Of a stretch of 64,000 bases of DNA, positions 20,363 through 30,742 are shown piece by piece. Source of the stretch: Lachancea kluyveri NRRL Y-12651 (taxonomy: Eukaryota > Ascomycota > Saccharomycetes > Saccharomycetales > Saccharomycetaceae). The notes under the pieces were generated by a model. That model did not search any database. It was not told where the DNA came from and saw only the letters and a program-made list of their open reading frames with translations. Made by a program: the position numbers and the translations under genes. Location: contig CM000692.1 in NCBI GenBank assembly GCA_000149225.2, positions 1,302,001 to 1,366,000 of the forward strand. Direction: 5' to 3'. The stretch's first letter is position 1. Each line of letters begins with the position of its first letter.

Positions 20363-22387
20363 TTACCAAACCTGTAGCTCGTCGTAGTAGTGCGTTATGT
20401 GTTTGTTTAGTGACAAAGAATGACCAATACATGAACGGATTTCGTCGTCTAATTGAGGAATTGCACACGATACAACTGCAACATCCCCCGTACTATTAGA
20501 CAAATCCTCTTCTATCATGACTTTAATGTTTGGTCTTCCTCTATGCACATGTATCTCGCTAGGTAGCCAGCTGATATCGACGACATCTCTGGGTCTCGTA
20601 ACAAAAAAGTCAATGTTTACAGACATACCGCCCATAGAAACTTTCTGAAAAATATCGCTAATGTTTTCTTTCATTAAGTTCACAAAGTCTTCGTTTGGAA
20701 CAATCCATACAAAATGTAGCTTACGAACTTTCTCCTGCTGTTCAATAACCTTTTCCAAATAAGATATTGGCCCAGGGATACCTGTCCCACTAGTTAAAAG
20801 CAAAACGTCAGAATAATCCGTTACGGGAGCTTCGTGACCATAAGGACCTTCAAGAGCAACCCGTATAGGGATACGAGTTCCATCTGTTGGCAAAAGTTCA
20901 AACAAATTTTTCGTTAACCCCTCCTTGGCTTTTATTACAATTTCAATATCAGAACCATGCTTGAGTAAAGTGAAGGGATGTGACTGCCAAAACCATTTCC
21001 TTCCTTTGACATATAGGTAAGCAAAGCACCCTGGAAAAAACTCGAATTTTTCAAAGTCAATGTTTGGGATAGTTATTTTAAAAATTTTGTTTTCATTGGA
21101 CATTATGCTAGCATGTGCGTGTCTGTATCCACCAAACTTGTAGTAGATATTCCAAAATCTTAAGATTCTATCAATAACCCATAACCCTGACGACAAGAAA
21201 ATCCAACCTGTCCAGCCAAGTTCTTCACAGTGATAATAACAGCCAACAAGGAAGAACAAAGCAAGACTAATATGAAGGATTAGGAAAATTTCGTAATGAC
21301 GAGACTTTATGCAATAGATTGACTGGATCAAAAGCGCCATTGCCGCTCCGGAAATGTAAATTCCCCATCTCCAATAGGAAAAATTTTCGAAGTAAAACCT
21401 AAACAACCCAGCTTTTTCTAAGAATGCATACAAACACCATAACGTCCCATGTAAAACGCCGTAAAAGGTCATGGTCCTTGCAACCCACTTGTGGAAAAAA
21501 ATCATGCTTGAATAGGGAAGGCCGGTCATGTGCTGGATTAGATTATTCCTGCCAGCCAACAAAATTATCAAAGGTATCAAGCCAAATGACAGACCGCCCG
21601 TTCTATTGGCGACACATTTTAATAGGAAAATCCCTTTGCCTTCATTTTTAGTTTTAAACAATGGATAGTTGTAAGATGCAAGAATAACATTTATCACAAC
21701 GAAAAATGCTAAAAATACAAATTCACCTCTAGTCGGCAGAATGGTTGTGTACCAATGCAGCAATTTCGTCTCCGTATGATGCGTCGTGCCAGAGATGGGT
21801 GGGATAAGAAACTTTGAGCGTATGTAACGTAAAACCCGATTGTTCAGCCTGGTGTTCCTTGTAAGATATAGAAGGGCCAAAGTGGCAAACACCAGAGAGT
21901 TGATTATGACACTAAAGTTAAATGCTGCGGCGAAATTGTAGTAAATATAGTGGAAGGAATTCAAATTGGGGGTGACAATATGCTCTGGAAGAATAAATGG
22001 CGTTGATATGTACTTGCTTGTGTCAATATCAGAAGCATTTTTTAAATATCGCGTGCCATTGGACCATATGCTGTAAACCTGACCAAAGCTTAATTGAGAC
22101 TTACTAAACACATTGCAGTAGCGCTGGTAACTGGCGAGAGAGTCGTTCAAAGAGATGGAGTCACTGTTGTAGTGTACAAAACAGTCTGTACTAGTTTGCA
22201 TGTAGGGAACATACCCTCCACATGCCTTATCGTAGAACGCATTTGGGGATGGTGGACCACCATGGTTCTCGTCGAGTAGCCATTGGAACTCATTTGCGAC
22301 AGAAACACACGTGATCATCACCTCCAACGATACAGGGATGCTAGCTGAATGAAATGACGCTGCTACAGCACGTAGACTATTCTTCAT
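20363..22387 (-). CDS. FRE-family plasma-membrane ferric/cupric reductase, Fre2-like
   Basis: This membrane flavocytochrome would reduce extracellular Fe(III), Cu(II) or Fe(III)-siderophores before uptake. The 674-residue protein (Fre2 is 711) has an N-terminal cysteine-containing ectodomain. That part aligns with Fre2 at the KACGGYVPYM..DC region and at SNGTRYLKN. A ferric-reductase transmembrane core follows, with haem-ligand-type histidines (FHKWVARTMTFYGVLHG; FLILHISLALFF..YYHCEELGWTGWI). The FAD-binding motif is FWQSHPFTL, the NADPH site LLTSGTGIPGPISYLEKV, and the end LQVW. Best fit by eye is the Fre2-Fre6 group. S. cerevisiae has no FRE gene here, so this is an accessory copy. The start chosen is the first ATG; a different N-terminus is possible because a clear signal peptide is not obvious. 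Confidence 0.88.
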   Translation of the reverse strand: MKNSLRAVAASFHSASIPVSLEVMITCVSVANEFQWLLDENHGGPPSPNAFYDKACGGYVPYMQTSTDCFVHYNSDSISLNDSLASYQRYCNVFSKSQLSFGQVYSIWSNGTRYLKNASDIDTSKYISTPFILPEHIVTPNLNSFHYIYYNFAAAFNFSVIINSLVFATLALLYLTRNTRLNNRVLRYIRSKFLIPPISGTTHHTETKLLHWYTTILPTRGEFVFLAFFVVINVILASYNYPLFKTKNEGKGIFLLKCVANRTGGLSFGLIPLIILLAGRNNLIQHMTGLPYSSMIFFHKWVARTMTFYGVLHGTLWCLYAFLEKAGLFRFYFENFSYWRWGIYISGAAMALLIQSIYCIKSRHYEIFLILHISLALFFLVGCYYHCEELGWTGWIFLSSGLWVIDRILRFWNIYYKFGGYRHAHASIMSNENKIFKITIPNIDFEKFEFFPGCFAYLYVKGRKWFWQSHPFTLLKHGSDIEIVIKAKEGLTKNLFELLPTDGTRIPIRVALEGPYGHEAPVTDYSDVLLLTSGTGIPGPISYLEKVIEQQEKVRKLHFVWIVPNEDFVNLMKENISDIFQKVSMGGMSVNIDFFVTRPRDVVDISWLPSEIHVHRGRPNIKVMIEEDLSNSTGDVAVVSCAIPQLDDEIRSCIGHSLSLNKHITHYYDELQVW

Positions 22388-22475
22388 CAGTATTTGCCAA
22401 TCATTTGTTGCTGTTCAAATTCCCTAATTGATTTTTTACATGCTTGACGTTTTTATATCAGGCGGCTGTCGAATT

Positions 22476-22482
22476 TGCACCC
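22476..22482. promoter_or_regulatory. Aft-type iron-responsive element near FRE gene
   Basis: TGCACCC is the core recognised by Aft1/Aft2, 89 bp upstream of the FRE start codon. The base after it is C rather than the preferred purine. A TATA-like stretch on the minus strand (TATAAAAA, about 22451-22458) lies between it and the gene. Iron-limitation induction is inferred. Confidence 0.5.
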
Positions 22483-23782
22483 CGAGAAAACCAAATTATA
22501 CCACGAACTGTTATAACCGGCAGCCGATGCGTTCAATACCAGCTATACACTGTGTCATGTGACCTGAGAGATCAAGTTGAATTAAGAACGGTAGGCAGTT
22601 AAAGAATAAATCAGATGTTACTTTTAAGTACTGGCAAAGACATATCCTATTATTTCCAGTATTGTACAGTGGTGAACACTCGTAGTTCAAAGGTGTTGCT
22701 GCGGTATTTGTCGCATATCCGTCTGCCATAACAATTTTAATCCTAGATGAGAACTCCGCTTACTAATACCTTCTTTCTTATACCTGTATATGTCTTTTGG
22801 TTAAAGGAATTTGGACTTTTTGTTGTTGTAAATAATGTGTTTCAGATTCTTGATTTTGAAATGTATTCATACAGGATTATGTGGGTATTATAATGGTGGA
22901 ACTTAAAAAAAACCTTGATTCTATACTCAAACATTTTGACGTTTACTTTTCATTGTTCTTTTCCAGCAGTGTTCAATAGTTATTCAGTTAGATACAGCCA
23001 TTATAGTAAATTGCGTATTTGGGCTGGGTAGAGCCTGTGCCGTGACGCGCATTATCTTTCGCTCAGAAATATACAAGAAATCTGTGACATTTATAACATC
23101 CGTGATACGTAAGTAATTTAATGGTTGACATGACAATTCCAGGGTGGGTATAATACATCACAAAATGCTTTTACATGAAGGATTTTTTCGAGTTTGAGGA
23201 TTTGTCAAGTACATAATTATACTCCAGACATTTCCATATCTCCAAGGCGTGTAAGCGCTCTAATGTTCCTGGATCTATTGCGCCCTCTCCTTTTAGTTCC
23301 TTTACTATATATTCTGGGTAGCTGGAAGCTCTTCAACAGTAGCTCTAGAGGGGATACAATTTCTGTAATTACCACTATCATTCTTTTGGATTTTGCTGGC
23401 ATAAATTTAAAAAAAGAAGACATGCTATCAGTGAATCAATGCTGAGCTATTGGATATGTTGTAAAAAGCTTTAGAGTATTTTTTCGACCGAGACAAAGAT
23501 TTTGGCTCAACACCAGTAAATAAGGCAATAGAAACGATTTGTACTGTATATCCTTAAATCGTTCCAGGTATTGGAGGAATTCCACCTTGATATCGCTCTT
23601 AAACCGAAAATAAAATCTAAATGGCTCTCTGTGATACAAGTCACGCCGTGTGATAAGTACAAATTCTCAAACACATAAAGTTTGGTTTAGCATTCCCAAT
23701 TGTTACCGTTGATGCATATATGCCGGTTAGGCCCTTCCTGAGATTCTGTAGATTGTGCACCATGTTCTTCGACACTGATTTT

Positions 23783-23882
23783 TGAGGTGCCATAAAGGTT
23801 CAATATAGCTATGAAGCGCCAAGATAAACCCCTCTGCTACAGAATGTTGTTGAGAGAATTAGTTTCCTCATATGGCACCTCA
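23783..23882. repeat. 12-bp inverted repeat TGAGGTGCCATA ... TATGGCACCTCA
   Basis: Perfect 12-base arms at 23783-23794 and 23871-23882 are separated by 76 bases. A third copy with 11 of 12 bases lies at 23953-23963, in the orientation of the second arm. A nine-base piece (TGAGGTGCC) recurs at 27586-27594. It could be operator sites or the ends of a tiny relic element; function unknown. Confidence 0.75.
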
Positions 23883-24694
23883 TTAAAAGCTCATGCCCTT
23901 ACTCTTTTTCTATAGTAGGAGAATCCATATCGACGGGTGGGTACCTCCCTGGATGGCACCTCACATGAGCTCCAATTCAAACAGGTATACCACATTCAAG
24001 GCCTTTGTGTGAGCACTGCTGTTTTTTTAATACACTTTAAGGTAATTTTGTTGAAAAATAATAAGTAATAACTAAGCATCTCTTAGAAAACCCCATGCGG
24101 TTTCTGTAAATCCTTGCCTAAAGAGTTCACGATGCACTGAGCTAATTTTTCACAATAAAAGTGACAGTTCTCTTTAATTTCGCACGTAACCTACGAGATT
24201 GGCTGTAGATTACCTCGTAAACATTCGGTTTCCCTGCTATTAAACGTACTGCGGAAGTTGTGGGCTCTGGAGACCACCAATATACTCGAAATGAGGTGTA
24301 AAAATAGTGCATTAGTCTCGTAACTCACGGAACGATCTCACCCATCAGGAAAATCGCCTTAAGAATTTTTGCGACGTAAACACCTACCGCTCGCAAACTT
24401 AGCTCGAATTTTTACACTGGCTTAACTGAACCTGGCTACAGTATCCAATGGTCTATTGATGGGTAAACGAACGATCGCCGGTCAGTGTGAGGGAATTTAT
24501 CTTTCTTTTCTTTTAGTAAACTGGTATCAGTCATTTGAATAATCTTCGAGACATCTAACCAAACATTCTTGCTTGAGCAGCGTAGTAGCGTTTCTTCACC
24601 ATAGTTTGATAGATGACGTATGCATGTGTGTTTTAGTTGCTGTGCTCTTGTCCATGTGGTGGAAACTGTTGTAAATTAGGTTCATATGACACCT

Positions 24695-24711
24695 CGGTAT
24701 TCTGTCGTCCG
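24695..24711. promoter_or_regulatory. Gal4 upstream activating site of MEL1
   Basis: CGG-N11-CCG is a perfect match to the Gal4 consensus (CGGTATTCTGTCGTCCG), 219 bp before the MEL1 ATG. MEL1 of S. cerevisiae is a known Gal4 target, so galactose induction is very likely conserved. Confidence 0.85.
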
Positions 24712-24855
24712 AGGTTTTGGTGGAAAACTAATTACAACATTTGAATAACTCCAAAATTTTGAAATTTACACTGTAACCTTTCTCCAAACGACAAAGGAAA
24801 CAAGGGAACTTGCTGAAACTCAATGGAGTGTTAGACAGATCTTTAAACCAAAAAC

Positions 24856-24861
24856 TATAAA
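24856..24861 (+). promoter_or_regulatory. MEL1 TATA box
   Basis: TATAAA lies 69 bp before the MEL1 start, properly placed between the Gal4 site and the gene. Confidence 0.6.
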
Positions 24862-24929
24862 TTGAGCTTGCAAAACTTAATGATACTGCTCGGAATGGAG
24901 AAGGTACCATATAGCACACACCGAGCACC

Positions 24930-26339
24930 ATGTTTGACTTTGTTTTGTTAATTTCAGTCTTAGCTCCTAGTGCTCTCTCCGTATCACCAAGCTACAACGG
25001 TTTGGGTAAAACCCCACAAATGGGGTGGAACAACTGGAATGCGTTTGCTTGCGATGTGAGTGAGGATTTGCTGTTGGGCACTTCCGAAAAAATAGTCAAG
25101 TGGGGATTAAAGGACCTTGGGTACAATTACGTGATTTTGGATGACTGCTGGTCTGAAGGTAGGAACTCAAGTGATTATTTAATTCCTGATTCCAAAAAAT
25201 TTCCTAGAGGTATGAAACATGTTGCTGATAGCCTTCATGATAAAGGTTTACTATTCGGCATGTACTCTTCTGCCGGTGAGTATACATGTGCTGGATACCC
25301 AGGATCCCTCGGACATGAAGAAGCCGATGCGGCGTCTTTTGCAAGTTGGGATGTCGATTATTTAAAATATGACAACTGTTACAACCAAGGGAACTATGGT
25401 ACGGCTCAACTTTCATATGAACGTTACAAAGCCATGTCTGATGCGTTAAATAAGACTGGGAGACCTATTTACTATACCCTTTGTAACTGGGGTGAAGACT
25501 CGCCATGGCATTGGGCATCTGCTATAGCAAATTCCTGGAGAATCAGTGGCGATATATACGCTGATTTTGACCGCCCTGACAGTAGGTGTCCTTGTAACGG
25601 TGATGAATATTACTGTCACCTTGCAGGGTTTCATTGCTCAATTATGAATATCCTTAACAAAGCTGCTCCACTTGGTCAGAAGGCTGGCCCTGGCGGCTGG
25701 AATGATTTGGATGCGCTCGAAGTTGGTGTGGGAAATATGACTGACGAGGAAGAAAAGACACATTTTTCAATGTGGGCTGCAGTTAAGTCACCACTAGTCA
25801 TTGGAGCAAATCTAAACACTTTGGATGCTAAGTCCTTCTCTATCTATGTAAACCCTGCGATAATCGCTGTGAATCAGGATGCTGCAGGGGCTCCTGTTAT
25901 GAGGGTTTGGAGGTACTATGTGTCTGATACCGATGAACATGGGCAAGGAGAAATACAACTTTGGAGTGGTCCTTTGGACAACGGTGACCAGATTGTGGCG
26001 TTGCTAAATGCAGGAAGCAAAGATAGGTCAATGAATGCAACACTAGAAGATATTTTTATTGATTCTGGTGCTGATTCCGAAAAATTATCAAGCTCATGGG
26101 CAATTTACGATCTGTGGGCTAATAGACTTGATGAAGACACAGCTAAAGATATTATTAATGGTAATTCAACTGCTGAGGGTAAACTTTACAATGCTACAGA
26201 GCTCCCTTATACTGAGGGGATTGCCAAAAATGACACAAGGCTTTTCGGCACAAAGGTTGGAACTGTGAAACCTTTTGGGTCAATTGAAACAGTCGTACCT
26301 CCTCACGGTGTGGCATTCTATAGGTTAAGACAAGAGTAG
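24930..26339 (+). CDS. MEL1: Secreted alpha-galactosidase (melibiase)
   Basis: This GH27 enzyme splits melibiose and terminal alpha-galactosides outside the cell, letting the yeast use melibiose and raffinose-type sugars. The 469-residue protein (S. cerevisiae Mel1 471) starts with a signal peptide (about 1-18), then SPSYNGLGKTPQMGWNNWN. The catalytic nucleophile is the Asp of YLKYDNCYN (about residue 149) and the acid/base Asp lies in the RPDSRCPCNGDEY region. Several N-glycosylation sites are visible. The C-terminal beta domain ends HGVAFYRLRQE. No other GAL gene is in the window, so it is a stand-alone accessory gene driven by a perfect Gal4 site. MEL genes of S. cerevisiae are typically subtelomeric. 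Confidence 0.97.
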   Translation: MFDFVLLISVLAPSALSVSPSYNGLGKTPQMGWNNWNAFACDVSEDLLLGTSEKIVKWGLKDLGYNYVILDDCWSEGRNSSDYLIPDSKKFPRGMKHVADSLHDKGLLFGMYSSAGEYTCAGYPGSLGHEEADAASFASWDVDYLKYDNCYNQGNYGTAQLSYERYKAMSDALNKTGRPIYYTLCNWGEDSPWHWASAIANSWRISGDIYADFDRPDSRCPCNGDEYYCHLAGFHCSIMNILNKAAPLGQKAGPGGWNDLDALEVGVGNMTDEEEKTHFSMWAAVKSPLVIGANLNTLDAKSFSIYVNPAIIAVNQDAAGAPVMRVWRYYVSDTDEHGQGEIQLWSGPLDNGDQIVALLNAGSKDRSMNATLEDIFIDSGADSEKLSSSWAIYDLWANRLDEDTAKDIINGNSTAEGKLYNATELPYTEGIAKNDTRLFGTKVGTVKPFGSIETVVPPHGVAFYRLRQE

Positions 26340-29197
26340 TAGGCCATTTCCAAATTTTACTGCAACTGATGGGGAGAGAGTGAGGGCCCATTAAGAGATA
26401 TTTTTGTCTGCAATTTTTATACAAAAGAAGCATGAAGAAAAAAGAGAGGGAATTTTAGCTCGTTTTATTTTTCCAACAGCTATATTCACAAACAGATCAC
26501 TATGTAGCTGTCATATCTAAAAATACGAGCTTGCCAGCGAGGTTTGACATCGTAGTATGACCCATGGTATGCTAGAATACCTTTTGTTAACTCCAGGATA
26601 TACAAAACAAAGTTTTTCTTTTTTAGATTACTTTCTACAGGAATAAAAACATTCTTGGAAACTCGTTGTTCTGAATTGATTTTTTAATAGTGATTCTAGC
26701 TCAACCTGGTATCACATACACATTTTACTCTTTTTTTTGACGTTTGTGAAGAGAAATCAACGATAGGTTTAACAAAACCGTTTCTAACGAACTGCTACTG
26801 ACGAGTTGTAAATATACAGAAAAGACAAGAGCACTCTTCTACTCCTTAAACTAGAGATATAATTGGTCTGGATTTCAATTTAAACATACTGTATTATCTC
26901 CACGCAGCTCCTGTCTTTTCCAGCGATGGCCCCAGTACTACGTTTTTTTATGGCTGATTGTGCTAGATGAAATTGTGAGAAAGACTTGAAGGGCTACACT
27001 TGTGTTATTGATTTTGGGAAGAGCTTTTGGTGGAAGAAACTATACAGAATATGGCTTTGAGAACTAGTGCTGAACCAATAGAGACTGTACAAACGGCGCA
27101 AAATAAAAGTTCAAGAGGGGAAAGTACGATGCATGATGACTTGCTATAGATTTACTTGCAGACACAGAGAGAACAGGGAAACCTTGTTCCTGTACCGAAA
27201 AGTATTAAGAGTTTTGTTCTAGACTCAGATTGGATGGAAGTCACCTCTACTTCGAAGCCTATGCGAGAATACTTATGACAACCAGCTATAACGTCACTGC
27301 TGCTTACAACAAGGAATTTTTTGTATGGATAAAAAGTTTATGCCTTTGGAGAAAAAAAGGATATGATACACTCATCATATAAATTTGTGCATTTTTTATA
27401 CTAACTTTCGAATATTGAAAGGAAAGCCTTTATACCTTGGGACTTTAAGATAGTTAGATTCCAACTACATTTTATGATTCCGGAAACAACGAAAGATTAC
27501 ATCTAGACTGGGTCAAGTTTGCAAATTAGTCAAAAAAAAACAAAAAAGAAAGCGTTGTAGGGAATCACAGACGCTAAAATTTGATTGAGGTGCCTTATCA
27601 GTCTCTTGACTAAAAAGACAAAAATGATGACAATAATAATAATGGTAGAAACTAATTTCCCTTTCTTTTGAGTCACTTTATGCACTTATTCTTTTTATTT
27701 TTTTAGCGTCAAAACCAGTTAATAGTATAAAAAACTTCAATTTGGTGCAATTAAATTGAAAACACTCTTTTTTTACCAAAAATTAAAATCTACATGATAG
27801 TGACTAGATACTAATATTTTTATCAATTACTTCTATTCTGGTAAATGCTAGAATAATGCTGCCAACAAAACTGCAAATAAAAGCTACCTTTCTTATATAT
27901 TGTTCTCATAGCCTGGCCTCTTTGTTTTCAATACAATCGCTAGGTTACAGGCCATCGATCACCATGTGTTTAGATGTTCTCATCCTAAAAGATTTCTGCT
28001 GCTATTTCCTTCCCTAATATCTAGTTACTAGGCTTCCTTGATTGCTAAAGAAGGCCCGTTTTAGAACTAACTCCACCAGTTTGAGCGAAAAAAGGAGACT
28101 AGCAGTTAAAAGTAATGATCCTCGATATATTATGAAGATTCTCACTACAGACAAAATCCAAATAGCACTCAATAGCATAAATACCTTTAATTTAGCGAAG
28201 GATCTGATTTTTTATATTTTGGTTTCCTGGAATAAAGTCACGCCGTACAAATCTCAAGAGGATTGTGTTGAAGTAATGAAGCTTCGTAGGCTAGGAGAAA
28301 AAGTATATAAATAGTTTGTTAGACCAAATACATGACCACATGGGCCCAAGGAGGATCCAAAATTGAACTGAATGACGATTATGGTCATAAAGTTTCCAGT
28401 AAAAATCAGCATAGCTAAGTATGTATGAAATGATCGTACCTGGCAATCGAAAACAGATTCTGGATACATCTAAAGATTACTGCAAAATAAATCCAGGAGT
28501 ATTGGAAGACATATCCCCTCTCCACTGAATCAACACGAACACAGAAATCTCAAATCCAAAGCATTTTTTATTTATGTCAGATTGTTGCGACGCCATGCAG
28601 ATTAAAAACAATATTTTCAGATGCTTTTTGGTAAAGTAAGACCCCTTAGAAAGATAAATAAAAATACTCAGATAAAGAGATTCACACAAAAATGTAAGCT
28701 AAAGATCATGAAGTAGGATTTCTCAAGAAAAAGAAGAAGAAGAAGAAAAGGAGAACACACTTCCAGGTTTTTACCTATGATACTCGATAGAAGTAGGGAG
28801 TGTAAAAAATTATCATTAGGTTGAAAAGTCTTTTACGGAAGTAACCCATAGGTTTTTGATAAAAGATCCAGTTATTCTTCTACAAAAAATTTGCCTTATT
28901 TTGAGAATCGAGGCACAAGCTGAGGCAAAGCCATTGATTTTAACACTTAAGTATTAATAGCAAGACCTCTATGCAAGCTCCATCTGACACCCATCGAGAA
29001 GTTTGCAAAAATGAAGAAAAAGGCTTATTATTTCAAAACAGGGCGTTAAAAGTCCGAATGTTTTTTTACACCTATTTAAATAAATATGTGAAAAATGGCA
29101 CGAGCTACTGAAAAATAATCGCCAAGTATAAAAATTAATGAAAAGACGAACTCCACAAATACGCTATTTCAAGTATAAAATTCGTAGATAACTAAAA
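26340..29197. other. Gene-poor stretch, MEL1 to zinc transporter
   Basis: About 2.9 kb with many A/T runs and an AAG/GAA microsatellite near 28725-28750. One possible gene relic lies at 27012-27281 (plus). Its frame reads FWEELLVEETIQNMALRTS and onward to KPMREYL with one internal TAG, but I cannot name its family. The 90-codon frame at 28042-28314 begins at TTG and looks like chance. Confidence 0.5.
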
Positions 29198-30337
29198 TCA
29201 AGCCCACTTCCCAAGTAGTGACATAAGACCAGCCCCTAGGCACATGATAAAAAAGGCCCACAACATAGACTTAAGTTTTCCAGGACCCTGGAAGGTTGTT
29301 TCATGGAAAAATTCGTGAGCCATCAACTCGACGATACCAGCATAGATCAAAATACCAGCAGAGATCGCATCGAAAACACCAGTAAAAATTAAAGATCTGC
29401 TAGAATATGGAGCATAGGATTTTTTGACACCTATCCCGATGGCAATGGAAATAGGTGTACACACAGCAAAGGCCAATGCCAACATCCAAGGTGTGAATCT
29501 TCTCTTGTGTGGCCAATTTGTTTCTGCAATTCTGGCACCCAAACCCAAACCTTCAAACATTTGATGAAAGATCAAGACAATAAATAGAGTGTTAAATTCA
29601 TCACCAGCGACAGCTAAAGACAGACCCACAAACACGGAATGAAACAAAACACCAAATTCTAGAACAAAAATAGCAATAAGCTGGGTTGAATGACTTCCAT
29701 TATTTTTATAATTTTCCGAACTCTCAGACTGTTCGTCTTTCAAAGGAAGGCCATTATCTAGCACAGAAGAAGTATCATCTTGTTGTGTTTCAGACTTAGA
29801 AACCATCACTGCGCTATTCTTTGGATAGTTTTCCTCACTAGTATTGTTACTCTCAGCAAATTCAAGGTCGGATGCGCTATCACTAGATGCTTTAATAAAG
29901 AGACGGTGTGCCAACAACTCAACGAAGAAAACAGTAAAAATGGAAGCCAAGCAAATAAGGTATGCCCATGGGTAGCTAGTGAATCCATCACCCAAACATT
30001 CCTCACCTAATGAATGAGAAGAATGGAACAACAAGTGTATAAAGCCAGTGGCAATGATAACACCTGAACCAAAATACTTTGCAATGAAGAAAAACCAGTC
30101 TGGGAGTCTGATAAAGGAGTATTTGGAGCCAAGTAGTGGAGAAAAAGAACCGATTGCAGAAGAAATTAAAAGAATAAAAACTGCTAGAATTCTTATTCCA
30201 TCATTACCATTGTAACCGCTGCCACCAGGGCAGGCGGATGAATCTCCATCCGTTGAAGTTCCATGGCTATGACTATGGGTATGTCCCTCATGTCTCTTAT
30301 CTAAAGCCAAGTAAGATGAAAAAAGCTCACTAGTCAT
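29198..30337 (-). CDS. ZRT2: ZIP-family plasma-membrane zinc transporter, Zrt2-like
   Basis: ZIP transporters bring Zn(II) into the cytosol. The 379-residue protein has eight hydrophobic segments and a variable cytosolic loop between TM3 and TM4 (about residues 150-215). The N-terminus is His-rich (HEGHTHSHSHG). The metal-pathway motifs are FVLEFGVLFHSVFVGLSL in TM4 and IFHQMFEGLGLGARIAETNWP in TM5. It is closer to Zrt2 than Zrt1: YSFIRLPDWFFFIAKYFGSGVIIATGFIHLL, ELMAHEFFHE, and the LMSLLGKWA end. S. cerevisiae ZRT2 lies on another chromosome, so this may be a moved orthologue or an extra paralogue. Two Zap1-like sites lie upstream. Confidence 0.9.
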   Translation of the reverse strand: MTSELFSSYLALDKRHEGHTHSHSHGTSTDGDSSACPGGSGYNGNDGIRILAVFILLISSAIGSFSPLLGSKYSFIRLPDWFFFIAKYFGSGVIIATGFIHLLFHSSHSLGEECLGDGFTSYPWAYLICLASIFTVFFVELLAHRLFIKASSDSASDLEFAESNNTSEENYPKNSAVMVSKSETQQDDTSSVLDNGLPLKDEQSESSENYKNNGSHSTQLIAIFVLEFGVLFHSVFVGLSLAVAGDEFNTLFIVLIFHQMFEGLGLGARIAETNWPHKRRFTPWMLALAFAVCTPISIAIGIGVKKSYAPYSSRSLIFTGVFDAISAGILIYAGIVELMAHEFFHETTFQGPGKLKSMLWAFFIMCLGAGLMSLLGKWA

Positions 30338-30620
30338 AATTTAAATCAATCTTGATTACTTTCTTTGAAATGTTCGTGTATTATACACATTAGCAACTGA
30401 GAAACGTTCCAAAGACGAATCTACACATTTTTTATATAAGTTTAAATCGAACTCCTCTTTTCAAGTTCAAACCACAGATTCTACGGCAAGTCCAAGTGAT
30501 ATAAAACAGTATATCATATTCACAATGTAGCTCTTTAGAAAAGTCCCTGAATGGCGCAGCTTCTAGGTCTTTTTCAGATGGCGCAACCAGAAAAACCCTG
30601 AGCGGCGCAAATGCAGGGAC

Positions 30621-30631
30621 ACCTTAAGGGT
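30621..30631. promoter_or_regulatory. Zap1 zinc-responsive element, copy 1
   Basis: ACCTTAAGGGT matches ten of eleven positions of the Zap1 consensus ACCTTNAAGGT, 284 bp upstream of the ZRT2-like start. Confidence 0.55.
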
Positions 30632-30731
30632 ACCCCACCGCCTTTTTATTCGAGCAAATTTTTCTCTTCGACGTTTTTTCAGTAAAAAAAGGGTTCACAG
30701 GGCATTTTGAAGTAAAATACTTTAAATTTAT

Positions 30732-30742
30732 ACCTCTAAGGT
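30732..30742. promoter_or_regulatory. Zap1 zinc-responsive element, copy 2
   Basis: ACCTCTAAGGT also matches ten of eleven positions, 395 bp upstream of the ZRT2-like start. Two near-sites in one promoter support control by zinc starvation. Confidence 0.55.

Larger units (their letters stand above)
22388..24929. other. Long gap between divergent FRE and MEL1 genes
   Basis: About 2.5 kb without a recognisable gene. It holds both promoters, a repeated TATGGCACCTCA motif (23783-23963) and a Gal4 site. A 72-codon ATG frame at 22511-22729 (minus) has a C-x10-C-x-C-x12-C pattern faintly like a FRE ectodomain, but it is too weak to call. The frame 23194-23445 (plus) is unrecognised. Confidence 0.5.

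Noticed and set aside
22511-22729. 72-codon minus-strand frame with a cysteine pattern like a FRE ectodomain
   Set aside because: The downstream FRE gene already has its own ectodomain and the likeness is too weak to call an exon or relic.
28042-28314. 90-codon frame between MEL1 and the zinc transporter
   Set aside because: It starts at TTG, its composition looks random, and it has no homology.
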